Source of the DNA: SG8-41 sp036555615
Lineage (GTDB): Bacteria > Pseudomonadota > Gammaproteobacteria > Burkholderiales > SG8-41
Assembly: GCA_036555615.1 (NCBI GenBank)
Contig: DATBKZ010000001.1
Coordinates: 1-23,144, forward strand
DNA length: 23,144 nt
Reading direction: 5' to 3'
Positions 14,130 through 20,905 of this stretch are shown piece by piece (position 1 is the first letter of the stretch; each line of letters starts with the position of its first letter). The notes beneath the pieces are model-generated. The model was not told the DNA's origin and made no database searches. It saw only the letters and a program-made list of their open reading frames with translations. Made by a program: the position numbers and the translations under genes.

Positions 14130-15287
14130 TCAGAGCCTGCGGAGGATTTCCGCGCCGCGGGCGAGCGTCTCCTCGGATTTGGCGAAGCAGAAGCGCAGCA
14201 CCTTGTGGTCCGGCGGCTGGCGGTAGAACACCGAGACCGGAATCGAAGCGATGCCCCGCTCCTTAGTGAGGCGGATCGCGAGATCCATGTCGCGCTCGTC
14301 GCTCACCGCATCGTAGGCGAGGTTCTGGAAGAAGGTGCCGCGCGAGGGCAGGGGCTTGAAGCGCGAGGCCCGCACGCCCTGGAGGAAGAAATCGCGCTTC
14401 TTCTGGTAGAACGCCGCGAGCGAGAGGTAGGCGTCCTTGTTCTCCATGTATTCGGCGAGCGCGTACTGCAGCGGCCCGTTGGTGACGAAGACGTTGAACT
14501 GGTGCACCTTGCGAAACTCGCTCGTCAACTCTCTCGGCGCGAGCACGTAGCCCATCTTCCAGCCCGTGACGTGATAGGTCTTGCCGAAGGAGGACACGAC
14601 GAAGCTCCTCTCGGCGAGCCCGGGGAAGCGCGCGACACTTTGGTGCTGGTGGCCGTCGAACACGATGTGCTCGTAGACCTCGTCGCTCACCACGACGATG
14701 TCCGTGCCGCGGAGCATCCCTTCGAGCATCCGCATGTCCTCGCCCGAGAGCACGCTCGCGGTGGGATTGTTGGGCGTGTTGATGAGGATCATGCGCGTCC
14801 TCGGCGTGATCGCCTGCTGCACCCGCTGCCAGTCGATGCTGTAGTCGGGGTAGCGCAGCTGGACGAAGACCGGGACGCCGCCGCTCACCTCGATCGAGGG
14901 CACGTAGCTGTCGTAGGCGGGCTCGAACAGGATGACCTCGTCGCCGGGCCGCACCAGCGTCGCGATGGCGGTGAAGATGCCGTAGGTCGCGCCCGGTGTC
15001 ACCGTCACCTCGTGCTCGGGATCGTACTGCGCGCCATAGAGCGCCTCGACCTTCTCCGCGATGCGCTCGCGCAATTGCATGACGCCCGCCATCGGCGGAT
15101 ATTGGTTGAGCCCGGCATTGAAGTATTTCGTGACCAGGGCGAGCAGCTCCCTGGCGCAATCGAAATCCGGGAATCCCTGGGACAGGTTAATCGCGTTGTG
15201 CTCCTGCGCGAGGCGCGACATCACCGTGAAGATCGTGGTGCCGACGTTGGGCAGCTTGGATGCGATCGGACGCGGAAAATGAGGCAT
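14130..15287 (-). CDS. ybdL: Methionine/kynurenine-type PLP aminotransferase (YbdL-like)
   Basis: A fold-type I class I/II aminotransferase, 385 aa, resembling E. coli YbdL along its length. Shared landmarks are SKLPNVGTTIFTVMSRLA (10-27), AINLSQGFPDF (32-42), NQYPPMAGV (61-69), TPGATYGIFTAI (97-108), NTPNNPTA (170-177), and SDEVYEHIVFD (201-211). The PLP lysine is Lys236 in SSFGKTYHVTGWK, and the carboxylate-binding Arg365 lies in VLRFCFAK. YbdL prefers methionine as amino donor and acts in the cytoplasm; that specificity is transferred by similarity. The gene stands alone, with the same palindrome on each side (14039-14117 and 15344-15387). The start is the ATG at 15287; no strong Shine-Dalgarno was seen. 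Confidence 0.92.
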   Translation of the reverse strand: MPHFPRPIASKLPNVGTTIFTVMSRLAQEHNAINLSQGFPDFDCARELLALVTKYFNAGLNQYPPMAGVMQLRERIAEKVEALYGAQYDPEHEVTVTPGATYGIFTAIATLVRPGDEVILFEPAYDSYVPSIEVSGGVPVFVQLRYPDYSIDWQRVQQAITPRTRMILINTPNNPTASVLSGEDMRMLEGMLRGTDIVVVSDEVYEHIVFDGHQHQSVARFPGLAERSFVVSSFGKTYHVTGWKMGYVLAPRELTSEFRKVHQFNVFVTNGPLQYALAEYMENKDAYLSLAAFYQKKRDFFLQGVRASRFKPLPSRGTFFQNLAYDAVSDERDMDLAIRLTKERGIASIPVSVFYRQPPDHKVLRFCFAKSEETLARGAEILRRL

Positions 15288-15343
15288 GGCGCGGGCGGGA
15301 TTCGAGGCGGTATTCTAGCAGCGCGCTATACTCCGCGAGATGG

Positions 15344-15387
15344 AAAAGGTGTCAGGAACCTTTTCGAAAAGTTTCCTGACACCTTTT
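15344..15387. repeat. GGTGTCAGGAACC palindrome, copy 2
   Basis: Arms 15344-15364 and 15367-15387 form a 21-bp stem with one mismatch (GGTTCC against GTTTCC) and a 2-nt CG loop. Arm sequence is the same as copy 1. It ends 25 nt upstream of the Bug receptor GTG start, within its expected leader, and the following T-run could let it act as a terminator or attenuator. Confidence 0.85.
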
Positions 15388-15412
15388 TGTGACACCCGAT
15401 GCGGAGCCTGCC

Positions 15413-16384
15413 GTGAAAATTTTCAAGACACTCTCCTTCTGCCTTCTGACTTCTGCCTTCTGCCTTGGAATCGCCCCCGCGGGCGCGCAGCAATATCCCG
15501 GGCGCCCGGTGCGAATCGTGGTGCCGGTGCCGGCGGGTGGCGGGGTCGACACCATCGCGCGCATCGTGGCCGAGCATATGCGGGGTACGCTCGGGCAGCC
15601 CTTCGTCGTGGACAATCGCCCCGGCGCAGGCGGCAGCATTGGCGCGGAAATCGCCGCGAACGCTGCTCCCGACGGCCATACGCTGATGGTGAGCAGCTCG
15701 AGCTTCGTGACCAATGCGGCGGTGCGGAGCGTGCGCTACGACCCGGTCAAGGATTTCCAGCCGGTTACCAAGCTCACGACGAACCCCTATGTCATCCTCA
15801 CGACGCCGTCCCTTCCCGTGTCCTCGGTGAAGGATCTGATCGCGCTCGCCCGCGCAAAGCCGGGGGTCATCACCTACGCATCGTCGGGCACCGGCGGCAT
15901 CTTTCACCTGGGATCCGAGCTCCTGTGCGTGCTCGCCGGCGTGCAGATGACGCATGTCCCGTACAAGGGCGTCGCGGACGGCTATCCGGCGGTCATCTCG
16001 GGCCAGGTCAACTGGATATTCGGCAGCCCGATCTCGGCGCAGCCGTTCATGAAGGCCGGAAGGCTGAAGGGGATTGCGGTCACGAGCGCAGTGCGCAGCA
16101 AAGCGCTGCCCGAATTGCCGACGGTCGCTGAAAGCGGCTTGCCCGGGTACGAGGTGGTCGCCTGGTTCGGCCTGTTCGCGCCCGCGCGCGTGCCCGGCCC
16201 GATTGTCGAGAAGCTGTATGGGGAAGCGGCGAAGGCAGTGCGCGCGCCGGAGCTCGAGCGCCGCATGGCGGCCGAAGGCACCACCATCGTCGCCAACCGC
16301 CCGCAGGAATACGCGGTGGAGGTGAAGGCGGAATTCGAGAAGTGGCGCGGCCTGGTCGCGAAAGCGGGACTCAGGATCCAGTGA
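15413..16384 (+). CDS. Bug-family tripartite tricarboxylate transporter substrate-binding protein
   Basis: A periplasmic solute receptor of the Bug/TctC family, which in betaproteobacteria is very numerous and usually binds carboxylates. The frame is open from 15389, but the GTG at 15413 gives a proper signal peptide: MKIFKTLSF, a Leu/Ala/Cys core, then PAGA with cleavage before QQYPGRPVRI. The mature protein shows typical Bug motifs: VPVPAGGGVDTIAR (about 37-50), VVDNRPGAGGSIGAE (64-78), DGHTLMVSSSSF, TYASSGTGG, HVPYKGVADGYPAVISGQV and LPTVAESGLPGYE. Length 323 aa is normal. Orphan Bug receptors are common; no TctA or TctB genes are nearby. The hydrophobic core of the signal peptide is encoded by a tandem heptamer repeat. 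Confidence 0.93.
   Translation: MKIFKTLSFCLLTSAFCLGIAPAGAQQYPGRPVRIVVPVPAGGGVDTIARIVAEHMRGTLGQPFVVDNRPGAGGSIGAEIAANAAPDGHTLMVSSSSFVTNAAVRSVRYDPVKDFQPVTKLTTNPYVILTTPSLPVSSVKDLIALARAKPGVITYASSGTGGIFHLGSELLCVLAGVQMTHVPYKGVADGYPAVISGQVNWIFGSPISAQPFMKAGRLKGIAVTSAVRSKALPELPTVAESGLPGYEVVAWFGLFAPARVPGPIVEKLYGEAAKAVRAPELERRMAAEGTTIVANRPQEYAVEVKAEFEKWRGLVAKAGLRIQ
15436..15466. repeat. Tandem CTTCTGM heptamer (4 units) in signal peptide
   Basis: Four heptamers in a row: CTTCTGC (15436-15442), CTTCTGA (15443-15449), CTTCTGC (15450-15456) and CTTCTGC (15457-15463), then CTT. They encode the hydrophobic core of the Bug receptor signal peptide. Seven is not a multiple of three, so gain or loss of a unit would shift the frame. 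Confidence 0.8.
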
Positions 16385-16391
16385 GTCGCCC

Positions 16392-17312
16392 TCAGCGCTC
16401 CACGGCGGCGGCCTGCGCCGCGGGACGCCGCGAGAGGTGCGTGAAGTCGTTGATGTAGACCTGCAGGCGATCCCCGACGGCCTCGCGCTGGTGCGGAAGG
16501 AGAATGCGGTAAACGGACGCATAGAGATCGGCCTGCCGGTCCGTCCACTCGTTGAACAGCTTGTCGTACGCGGGATCGCGCCCCTCCTCCCAGTTGAGCA
16601 GGAAGTGACGCAGCTGCGCCGTGAATCGGTCGCGATCGCCGCGCTGTGACATCAACTGCAGGAACTCGCGCTGGCGCCGCATCCGGTCCTGGTGGCGCAG
16701 CCCGTGCACGAGAGGGAGGCCGGCGGCCCACGCGAGGATCTGTTTTTCCTGGGCGTCGTCCAGATGGCCGACCCAGTCCCGGATGCGCGATAGCGTGCGC
16801 CGGCCGGCCGCCCGTCGCTGCTCCTCGACGCTGGCGTCGAGGCGAAAATCGCGGACGAAGCGGCGGTTGGTCGTCTCCCATCGCTGCCGCAGGGTTTCCA
16901 GCTGATCGGGCGTGATGGTCATGAGCATGGCCGCCGCGTCAGCTGCTGCGTAGGTCATGACCGTGCGGTAGCGGGCCTTCAAGCCATCCACCACCCACAA
17001 GGCATCGTTGCGCGTAAAGTCGCTCTCGATGCGCGCCCTGATCTCGGCGAGGAATGCCGCATAGTCCGGCAGCTGCTCGTAGCGATGCCATTCGTGGAAG
17101 CGCGCGAAGCGGCTGCGGAACTCCTGCCGTTGCGATGAATCGAGCTCAAAGAATTCGTCGGCGGTCCACGCCGCGATCGTGTCGAGCTGGGGATAGCCGA
17201 TGCGGACCATGCTGCAGCCCGCGAGCACGACGGCGCACGCAATGGCCGCAGCCGAACGCCAAAAATGAAAACGGGGCCGCACGGCCCCATTTTCGGTATT
17301 GCGTGCCGCCAT
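16392..17312 (-). CDS. DUF6279-family lipoprotein
   Basis: A predicted lipoprotein of 306 aa from the ATG at 17312. The lipobox is LAGC, with Cys33 from this start. The mature N-terminus, SMVRIGYPQLDTIAAWTADEFFELDSSQR, matches the DUF6279 pattern (a GCSxxRxGY start, a conserved Trp and an acidic patch). The rest is α-helical and rich in Arg, Trp and Phe, with RRFVRDFRLD and HFLLNWEEGRDPAYDKLFNEW. Function of the family is unknown; envelope location is predicted. The start is uncertain. The upstream gene stops 2 nt before this ATG, and a strong terminator-like hairpin (17267-17294) covers codons about 7-16. A GTG at 17282 would give a more usual signal length (Cys23) but has no Shine-Dalgarno. 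It is convergent with the Bug receptor gene, 7 nt apart. Confidence 0.85.
   Translation of the reverse strand: MAARNTENGAVRPRFHFWRSAAAIACAVVLAGCSMVRIGYPQLDTIAAWTADEFFELDSSQRQEFRSRFARFHEWHRYEQLPDYAAFLAEIRARIESDFTRNDALWVVDGLKARYRTVMTYAAADAAAMLMTITPDQLETLRQRWETTNRRFVRDFRLDASVEEQRRAAGRRTLSRIRDWVGHLDDAQEKQILAWAAGLPLVHGLRHQDRMRRQREFLQLMSQRGDRDRFTAQLRHFLLNWEEGRDPAYDKLFNEWTDRQADLYASVYRILLPHQREAVGDRLQVYINDFTHLSRRPAAQAAAVER
17267..17294 (-). terminator. Intrinsic-terminator-like hairpin after the GlcG/HbpS-like gene
   Basis: On the minus strand GGGGCCG-TG-CGGCCCC forms a 7-bp GC stem extended by AAAA/TTTT after one mismatch, followed by GTTTTCATTTTT. It begins about 20 nt past the stop of the gene at 17315, normal for a Rho-independent terminator. 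It overlaps the first codons of the DUF6279 gene, so it may instead regulate read-through into that gene. Confidence 0.7.
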
Positions 17313-17314
17313 GT

Positions 17315-17797
17315 CTACATCTTGGATAGCCCGGCCTTCGCGCACTGCTCATCCTGGTCGCCGGTGACGCCGCTCACCCCGACGCCGCCGGTGACCTTGC
17401 CGCCGACCATGATCGGCTCTCCGCCGGGAGAGGCCACGACGCCGGGCAGGGTCATGACCGCCGGGCCCGACTTGGCGATCACGTTGGCGAACGCGCGCGT
17501 CGGTCGCCGATACGTCGCCGCGGCCCGCGCCTTCATGATGGCGATATCCAGGCTCGCGGTCTGTGTGTTTTCCATGCGCTCGAAGTACACGAGGCCACCG
17601 TGCGTATCCACCACGGCAACGGCGACATTCCATTTGTTGGCCTGGCATTCGGCGATAACGCCCGCGGCGATCTTCTTCGCCTGTGCGGTGGTGACCGGCG
17701 TGCCGTATTCCGGCCGCTGCTGCGCCAACACGGGTGCCGCAGCGATTGCGAGCGCGGCGGCGGCAAGGACGTGGGGGATGAATCTCGGTGCGGACAT
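17315..17797 (-). CDS. GlcG/HbpS (DUF336)-family secreted protein
   Basis: A 160-aa member of the GlcG/HbpS family, which includes heme-binding HbpS and the uncharacterised GlcG. The start at ATG 17797 has GGAGGG six bases upstream and gives a Sec signal peptide (residues 1-25, ending VLAQQ), so the protein is predicted periplasmic. The longer frame adds an unneeded leader. The family core is clear: AKKIAAGVIAECQAN, then VAVAVVDTHGGLVYFERMENTQTASLDIAIMKARAA, then an MTLPGVVASPGGEPIMVGGKVTGGVGVSGV β-hairpin block. The GGEPIM and GGVGVSG glycine loops are diagnostic. A C-terminal DEQCAKAGL ends it. Heme binding is known only for some relatives. Confidence 0.9.
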   Translation of the reverse strand: MSAPRFIPHVLAAAALAIAAAPVLAQQRPEYGTPVTTAQAKKIAAGVIAECQANKWNVAVAVVDTHGGLVYFERMENTQTASLDIAIMKARAAATYRRPTRAFANVIAKSGPAVMTLPGVVASPGGEPIMVGGKVTGGVGVSGVTGDQDEQCAKAGLSKM

Positions 17798-17863
17798 AAA
17801 GCCCTCCGTTGGGTGATTGGTCTGGACTGCGGCCGTCACGATACCCGGCTACCCACGCAAACG

Positions 17864-18808
17864 CTACAGGCGGTCCAGATATTCCAGCATGCGGCGCCGC
17901 ATCTTCGCGTCTGGCAGCCGACCCGCGCCCGCCTGCAGGTTGTCCTTCAAGTGAGCGACCCGGCTCGTGCCCGGTATGGCGCAGGTGACGGCAGGGTGCG
18001 CGAGGATGTACTTAAGGAAGAATTGCGCCCAGCTCGCGCAGTCGAACTCCGCCGCCCACTCGGGAAGCGACCGGCCTCTGACCTTGGGAAAAAGAGCCCC
18101 CATCGAGAACGGGCGGTTGACGATCACCGCGGTCCCGGACTCGGCGCACACCGGCAGCAGCCGCGCCTCGGCCTCACGCTCTGCCATCGAGAAGTTGAAC
18201 TGCACGAAGTCCCATTCGCGCGTCTTCACCAACCGCTCGAGGTCCCCGTAGGCGCCGGAGTGGTAGTGCGTGATGCCGACATAGCGGATGCGGCCGGCGT
18301 CCTTCCATTCCCGCAACGTCTTTGCGTGGACGGCAACGTCCTGGAGATTGTGGACCTGCATCAGGTCCATGCGCTGCGTTCGCATCAGCCGGAAGGAAGA
18401 CTCCATCTGGCGGATGCCGCTGTCGCGCCCGCGGGTCCAGACCTTGGTGGCGAAGAAGAGCTTCTCGCGCAGCTTGAGCTCCGACGAGAGATCGCCCACC
18501 ACGCGCTCGGCCTCGCCGTACATGGGGGAGGAGTCCACGACCGAGCCGCCGCCCGCGACGAGGAGCCGGAGCACCTCCTTCAGCTCTGTGCGCTCGGGTG
18601 CGTTCGCACCGACGTCGAAGGTTTGCCAGGTCCCGACGCCGACCGCCGGCAGCATCTCCCCCGAGCGCGGGATGCGGCGTTTCAGTGGAGCAGAGGACTG
18701 CGCATGGGCTTTCTTCTTGTTCATGGCGGCGAGGAGGGCAGCACCCGCGGCGAGCCGCAGCATCCTGCGCCGCCCGGGGTTCAACAATTGGAGGTCAGTT
18801 TCTAGCAT
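17864..18808 (-). CDS. Aldo/keto reductase, probably Tat-exported
   Basis: A 314-aa aldo/keto reductase. I start it at ATG 18808; the upstream extension reads through a CAGTCAC-type repeat. The N-terminus NPGRRRMLRLAAGAALLAA (10-28) is twin-arginine-like followed by a hydrophobic stretch and an AHAQ end, so Tat export to the periplasm is likely. The AKR catalytic residues are all visible: Asp92 and Tyr97 (DSSPMYG), Lys122 (FATKVW) and His153 (QVHNL). Family motifs IPRSGEMLPAVGVGTWQTFD near 46-65 and VTCAIPGTSRVAHLKDNLQAG near the C-terminus are present. It is a clear paralogue of the gene at 20960, and the two flank the UGSC operon. It diverges from the thioredoxin-like gene. Confidence 0.9.
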   Translation of the reverse strand: MLETDLQLLNPGRRRMLRLAAGAALLAAMNKKKAHAQSSAPLKRRIPRSGEMLPAVGVGTWQTFDVGANAPERTELKEVLRLLVAGGGSVVDSSPMYGEAERVVGDLSSELKLREKLFFATKVWTRGRDSGIRQMESSFRLMRTQRMDLMQVHNLQDVAVHAKTLREWKDAGRIRYVGITHYHSGAYGDLERLVKTREWDFVQFNFSMAEREAEARLLPVCAESGTAVIVNRPFSMGALFPKVRGRSLPEWAAEFDCASWAQFFLKYILAHPAVTCAIPGTSRVAHLKDNLQAGAGRLPDAKMRRRMLEYLDRL

Positions 18809-18900
18809 GAACACGAGGTACCAGTCACCAGTCACGAGTCACGCAACTCGAAGCGTTAGGGTAGACTATAACGCCGCGCCCATCCTGCCACTGCATCAAG

Positions 18901-19236
18901 ATGCTCAAGCCCGACGGCCTCGTCGTCTTCTCCAAGCACGCCTGCCCCACCTGCGAGCTGATCGAGCCGGTGATGCAGAGCGTCGCGAAGACCCTTCCCT
19001 CATTCCAGGTCGTCTCGCAGGACGACCCCGGGTTCCCGTCCGGAGTTCCCGACCTGGTCGACGACCGGGAGCTCGATTACTCTTGGCTCAACAATATCGA
19101 AGCCACGCCCACGCTGATCCGCTACGAGGGCGGGCGCGAGACGGAGCGGGTAGTCGGCTGGGACCGCGACGGGTGGCGCAGGCTGACCGGCATCCGCGAT
19201 CTCGGCGAGGGATTGCCGGCCTTTCGCCCGGGCTGA
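18901..19236 (+). CDS. Thioredoxin-like protein with CPTC motif
   Basis: A 111-aa thioredoxin/glutaredoxin-fold protein. The redox motif CPTC is at residues 15-18, just after the first β-strand (GLVVFSKHA). The cis-Pro region is ATPTLIRYEGG, with Pro near residue 70. The C-terminal helix is DRDGWRRLTG. No signal peptide is visible, so it is predicted cytoplasmic. It is the first gene of a + strand operon with the 19261 gene (24-nt gap) and the UGSC protein gene, so it is a candidate electron donor or resolving partner for that selenoprotein. No strong Shine-Dalgarno was seen. A possible -10 (TATAAC) lies in the 92-nt divergent region upstream, at about 18869. Confidence 0.85.
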   Translation: MLKPDGLVVFSKHACPTCELIEPVMQSVAKTLPSFQVVSQDDPGFPSGVPDLVDDRELDYSWLNNIEATPTLIRYEGGRETERVVGWDRDGWRRLTGIRDLGEGLPAFRPG

Positions 19237-19260
19237 GGCTCGCTGTCACTTTCGCCCGGG

Positions 19261-20340
19261 GTGGCGGAGCGGCTGGAAGCGAAGCACATGGGCGGCACGC
19301 TGGTATCGCGCAAGATCGAGTACCAGGAGGCCAGCGACCCGGTTGAAATCTGCTTCGAGCGCGGCTGGAGCGACGGGCTGCCGGTCACGCCGCCCACCGA
19401 CGAGCGCGTGCTGGCGATGCTCAAGGGAACGCGGCGGCGCCCGGACGAGATCATCGGAAAAATCCCCCCGTACCTCGGCACCTGCACGGTCGAGAAGGCC
19501 GCGATCAACGCCGTGCTCGCCGGCTGCAAGCCCGAGTTCATGCCGGTGCTCCTCGCGGCGCTGGAGGCTGCGCTGGAGCCCGTCTTCACGCTGCACGGCG
19601 TGCTCGCGACCACCTATTTCTCGGGCCCCGTCATCATCGTCAACGGCCCGATCGCGAAAAGAATCGGCATGAACAGCGGCATCAACGTCCTGGGGCAGGG
19701 CAACCGCGCGAACGCGACGATCGGGCGGGCGCTGAACCTCATCGTGCGCAACGTGGGCGGCGGCCGGCCCGGCGAGGCGGATCGCGCGACACTCGGCGCA
19801 CCGAGCAAATTCACGCTGTGTTTCGCCGAGGACGAGTCCGACCCGACCTGGGAGCCGCTGTCGGTCGCGCGCGGCTTTCCGCGCGGGGCCTCCACCGTGA
19901 CGCTCTTCCAGGGGCACGGTCCGGAAGCGATGGTGGACCAGAAATCGCGCACGCCGGAAGGGCTCACCCGCTCGTTTGCGATGTCGCTGAACAGGATGGG
20001 GCACGCGAACCTGGTGCAGTCCGCGCGCGCGATCGTCGTGCTCTCGCCGGAGCACTACGCGATCTATCGCGAGGCCGGCTGGGACCGGAAGAAGATCGAG
20101 CGGGCCTTGTATGAAGCGACGATCCGCCCCGGCAGGGAGATACTCGCCGGCAGGGACGGCGTGGGCGAGGGCGTCCCGCAGGAGCGCGCGAACGAGATGG
20201 TCCCGAAGTTTCACGACGACGGCCTGATGGTCGTGCGCGCGGGCGGGCCGGCAGGGCTCTTTTCCGCGATTCTTCCCGGCTGGCTCGCCGGACGGCATAA
20301 ACTGGAGCTGCAACCTGTGACCAAGGAGGTCAAAACATGA
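19261..20340 (+). CDS. Conserved protein of UGSC operon, function unknown
   Basis: Function not known; I recognise it as a type of protein often found next to UGSC-family genes, from memory. The 359-aa product starts at GTG 19261, or at ATG 19288, where GGAAG lies upstream. Highly conserved-looking blocks: CFERGWSDGLPVTPPTDERV (34-53), IPPYLGTCTVEKAAINAVLAGCKPE (73-97) with two Cys, HGVLATTYFSGPVIIVNGPI (120-139), and IGMNSGINVLGQGNRANATIGRALNLIVRNVGGG (143-176). The last block is Gly/Asn-rich. FTLCFAEDE and RTPEGLTRSFA follow. No signal peptide or TM is present. It ends in an ATGA overlap with the UGSC gene, so it is translationally coupled. Two conserved Cys in the second block could take part in redox chemistry. 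Confidence 0.85.
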   Translation: MAERLEAKHMGGTLVSRKIEYQEASDPVEICFERGWSDGLPVTPPTDERVLAMLKGTRRRPDEIIGKIPPYLGTCTVEKAAINAVLAGCKPEFMPVLLAALEAALEPVFTLHGVLATTYFSGPVIIVNGPIAKRIGMNSGINVLGQGNRANATIGRALNLIVRNVGGGRPGEADRATLGAPSKFTLCFAEDESDPTWEPLSVARGFPRGASTVTLFQGHGPEAMVDQKSRTPEGLTRSFAMSLNRMGHANLVQSARAIVVLSPEHYAIYREAGWDRKKIERALYEATIRPGREILAGRDGVGEGVPQERANEMVPKFHDDGLMVVRAGGPAGLFSAILPGWLAGRHKLELQPVTKEVKT

Positions 20341-20882
20341 CGAACTGGATGCGGGACCCCACTGCGGAAACCTCGGCCGTGAAGCGGCCGCGGCGCGCGC
20401 CGCCGCCCTCGCTTGGCGGCAAGACCATCGGGCTCTTCGACATCGGCAAGACGCGCACCCCGGAATTCCTCGACCAGATCGAGAAGCGCTTCAACGAGAA
20501 GGGAATCAAGACCAAGCGCTTTGGCAAGCCCACCAACGCTAAGGTCGCCACCCCCGAGAATCTCCAGAAGGTCGCGAGCGAGGTCGACCTCGTACTCATC
20601 GGCCTCTCGGACTGAGGGTCATGCACGTCGTGCAGTCTGCACGACCTCATGAACTTCGACAGCCGCGGCATACCCGGCATCTCGGTCGTCACCACCGGCT
20701 TCACCGACGCGGTGGAATCGCAGTCGAAAGCGCTCGGATTCGAGCCCGCGGTGCTCTACGTCCCGCACCCGATTCAGAATCGCACCGCCGAGGAGCTGAA
20801 GAGGATCGCGGACGACGCGGTCGAGCCCGCTTTGCGGCTGCTTACTTCTGCTTACCCCTCACCCCAACCCTCTCCCCGTTGA
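20337..20882 (+). CDS. UGSC-family selenoprotein (in-frame UGA at 20613-20615)
   Basis: The two open frames 20337-20615 and 20649-20882 are in the same frame, separated only by one TGA (20613-20615). Read as selenocysteine, the 181-aa product contains GLSD-U93-GSCTSCSLHD, the hallmark of the UGSC family of bacterial selenoproteins. Residues before it (GGKTIGLFDIGKTRTPEF and DLVLIGLSD) and after it (SRGIPGISVVTTGFTDAVESQ, ALGFEPAVLYVPHPIQNRT, then ELKRIADDAVEPAL) give one continuous α/β domain, so the TGA splits a conserved protein, not two genes. A stem-loop fitting a bacterial SECIS follows. The start is ATG 20337, with a perfect Shine-Dalgarno AAGGAGGT at 20323-20330, overlapping the upstream stop. 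The enzyme activity of UGSC proteins is not established to my knowledge; a redox role is inferred. The last residues, from about TyrProSerPro onward, are encoded by an intergenic hairpin repeat. Confidence 0.9.
20613..20649 (+). promoter_or_regulatory. Predicted bacterial SECIS element
   Basis: TCGTGCA (20628-20634), loop GTC (20635-20637) and TGCACGA (20638-20644) form a perfect 7-bp stem-loop. TGAGG (20613-20617) can pair with CCTCA (20645-20649), closing a lower stem that includes the UGA itself. The loop begins 19 nt after the UGA and starts with G followed by U. As I recall it, the bacterial SECIS model asks for a short apical loop with a G near its start, about 16-37 nt from the UGA, and this fits. 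The core TGCA-GTC-TGCAC closely resembles the E. coli fdhF apex (TGCA-GGTC-TGCAC). The bulged U of fdhF is paired here. Confidence 0.8.
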
Positions 20883-20895
20883 CACGGGGAGAGGG
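20855..20895. repeat. CCCTCACCCCAACCCTCTCCCC hairpin repeat containing the UGSC stop
   Basis: CCCTCTCCCCGT (20868-20879) and ACGGGGAGAGGG (20884-20895) form a perfect 12-bp stem around a TGAC loop, and the CCCCTCACCCCAA lead lies at 20855-20867. It is related to the repeat at 13225-13265. The stop codon of the UGSC gene (20880-20882) is the TGA of this loop. Confidence 0.85.
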
Positions 20896-20905
20896 GGGTC
20901 AAATT

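Noticed and set aside
19222..19260. Direct repeat TTTCGCCCGGG on either side of the thioredoxin-like gene stop
   Set aside because: Only 11 bp, GC-rich, in a high-GC genome; could be chance or a small local duplication.
20615..20648. TGA as a true stop, with a pseudogene or second gene from 20649
   Set aside because: Frame is kept across the TGA, UGSC-motif residues span it, the second ATG has no ribosome-binding site, and a SECIS-like stem follows. A sequencing error or a Cys-to-stop mutation remains possible.
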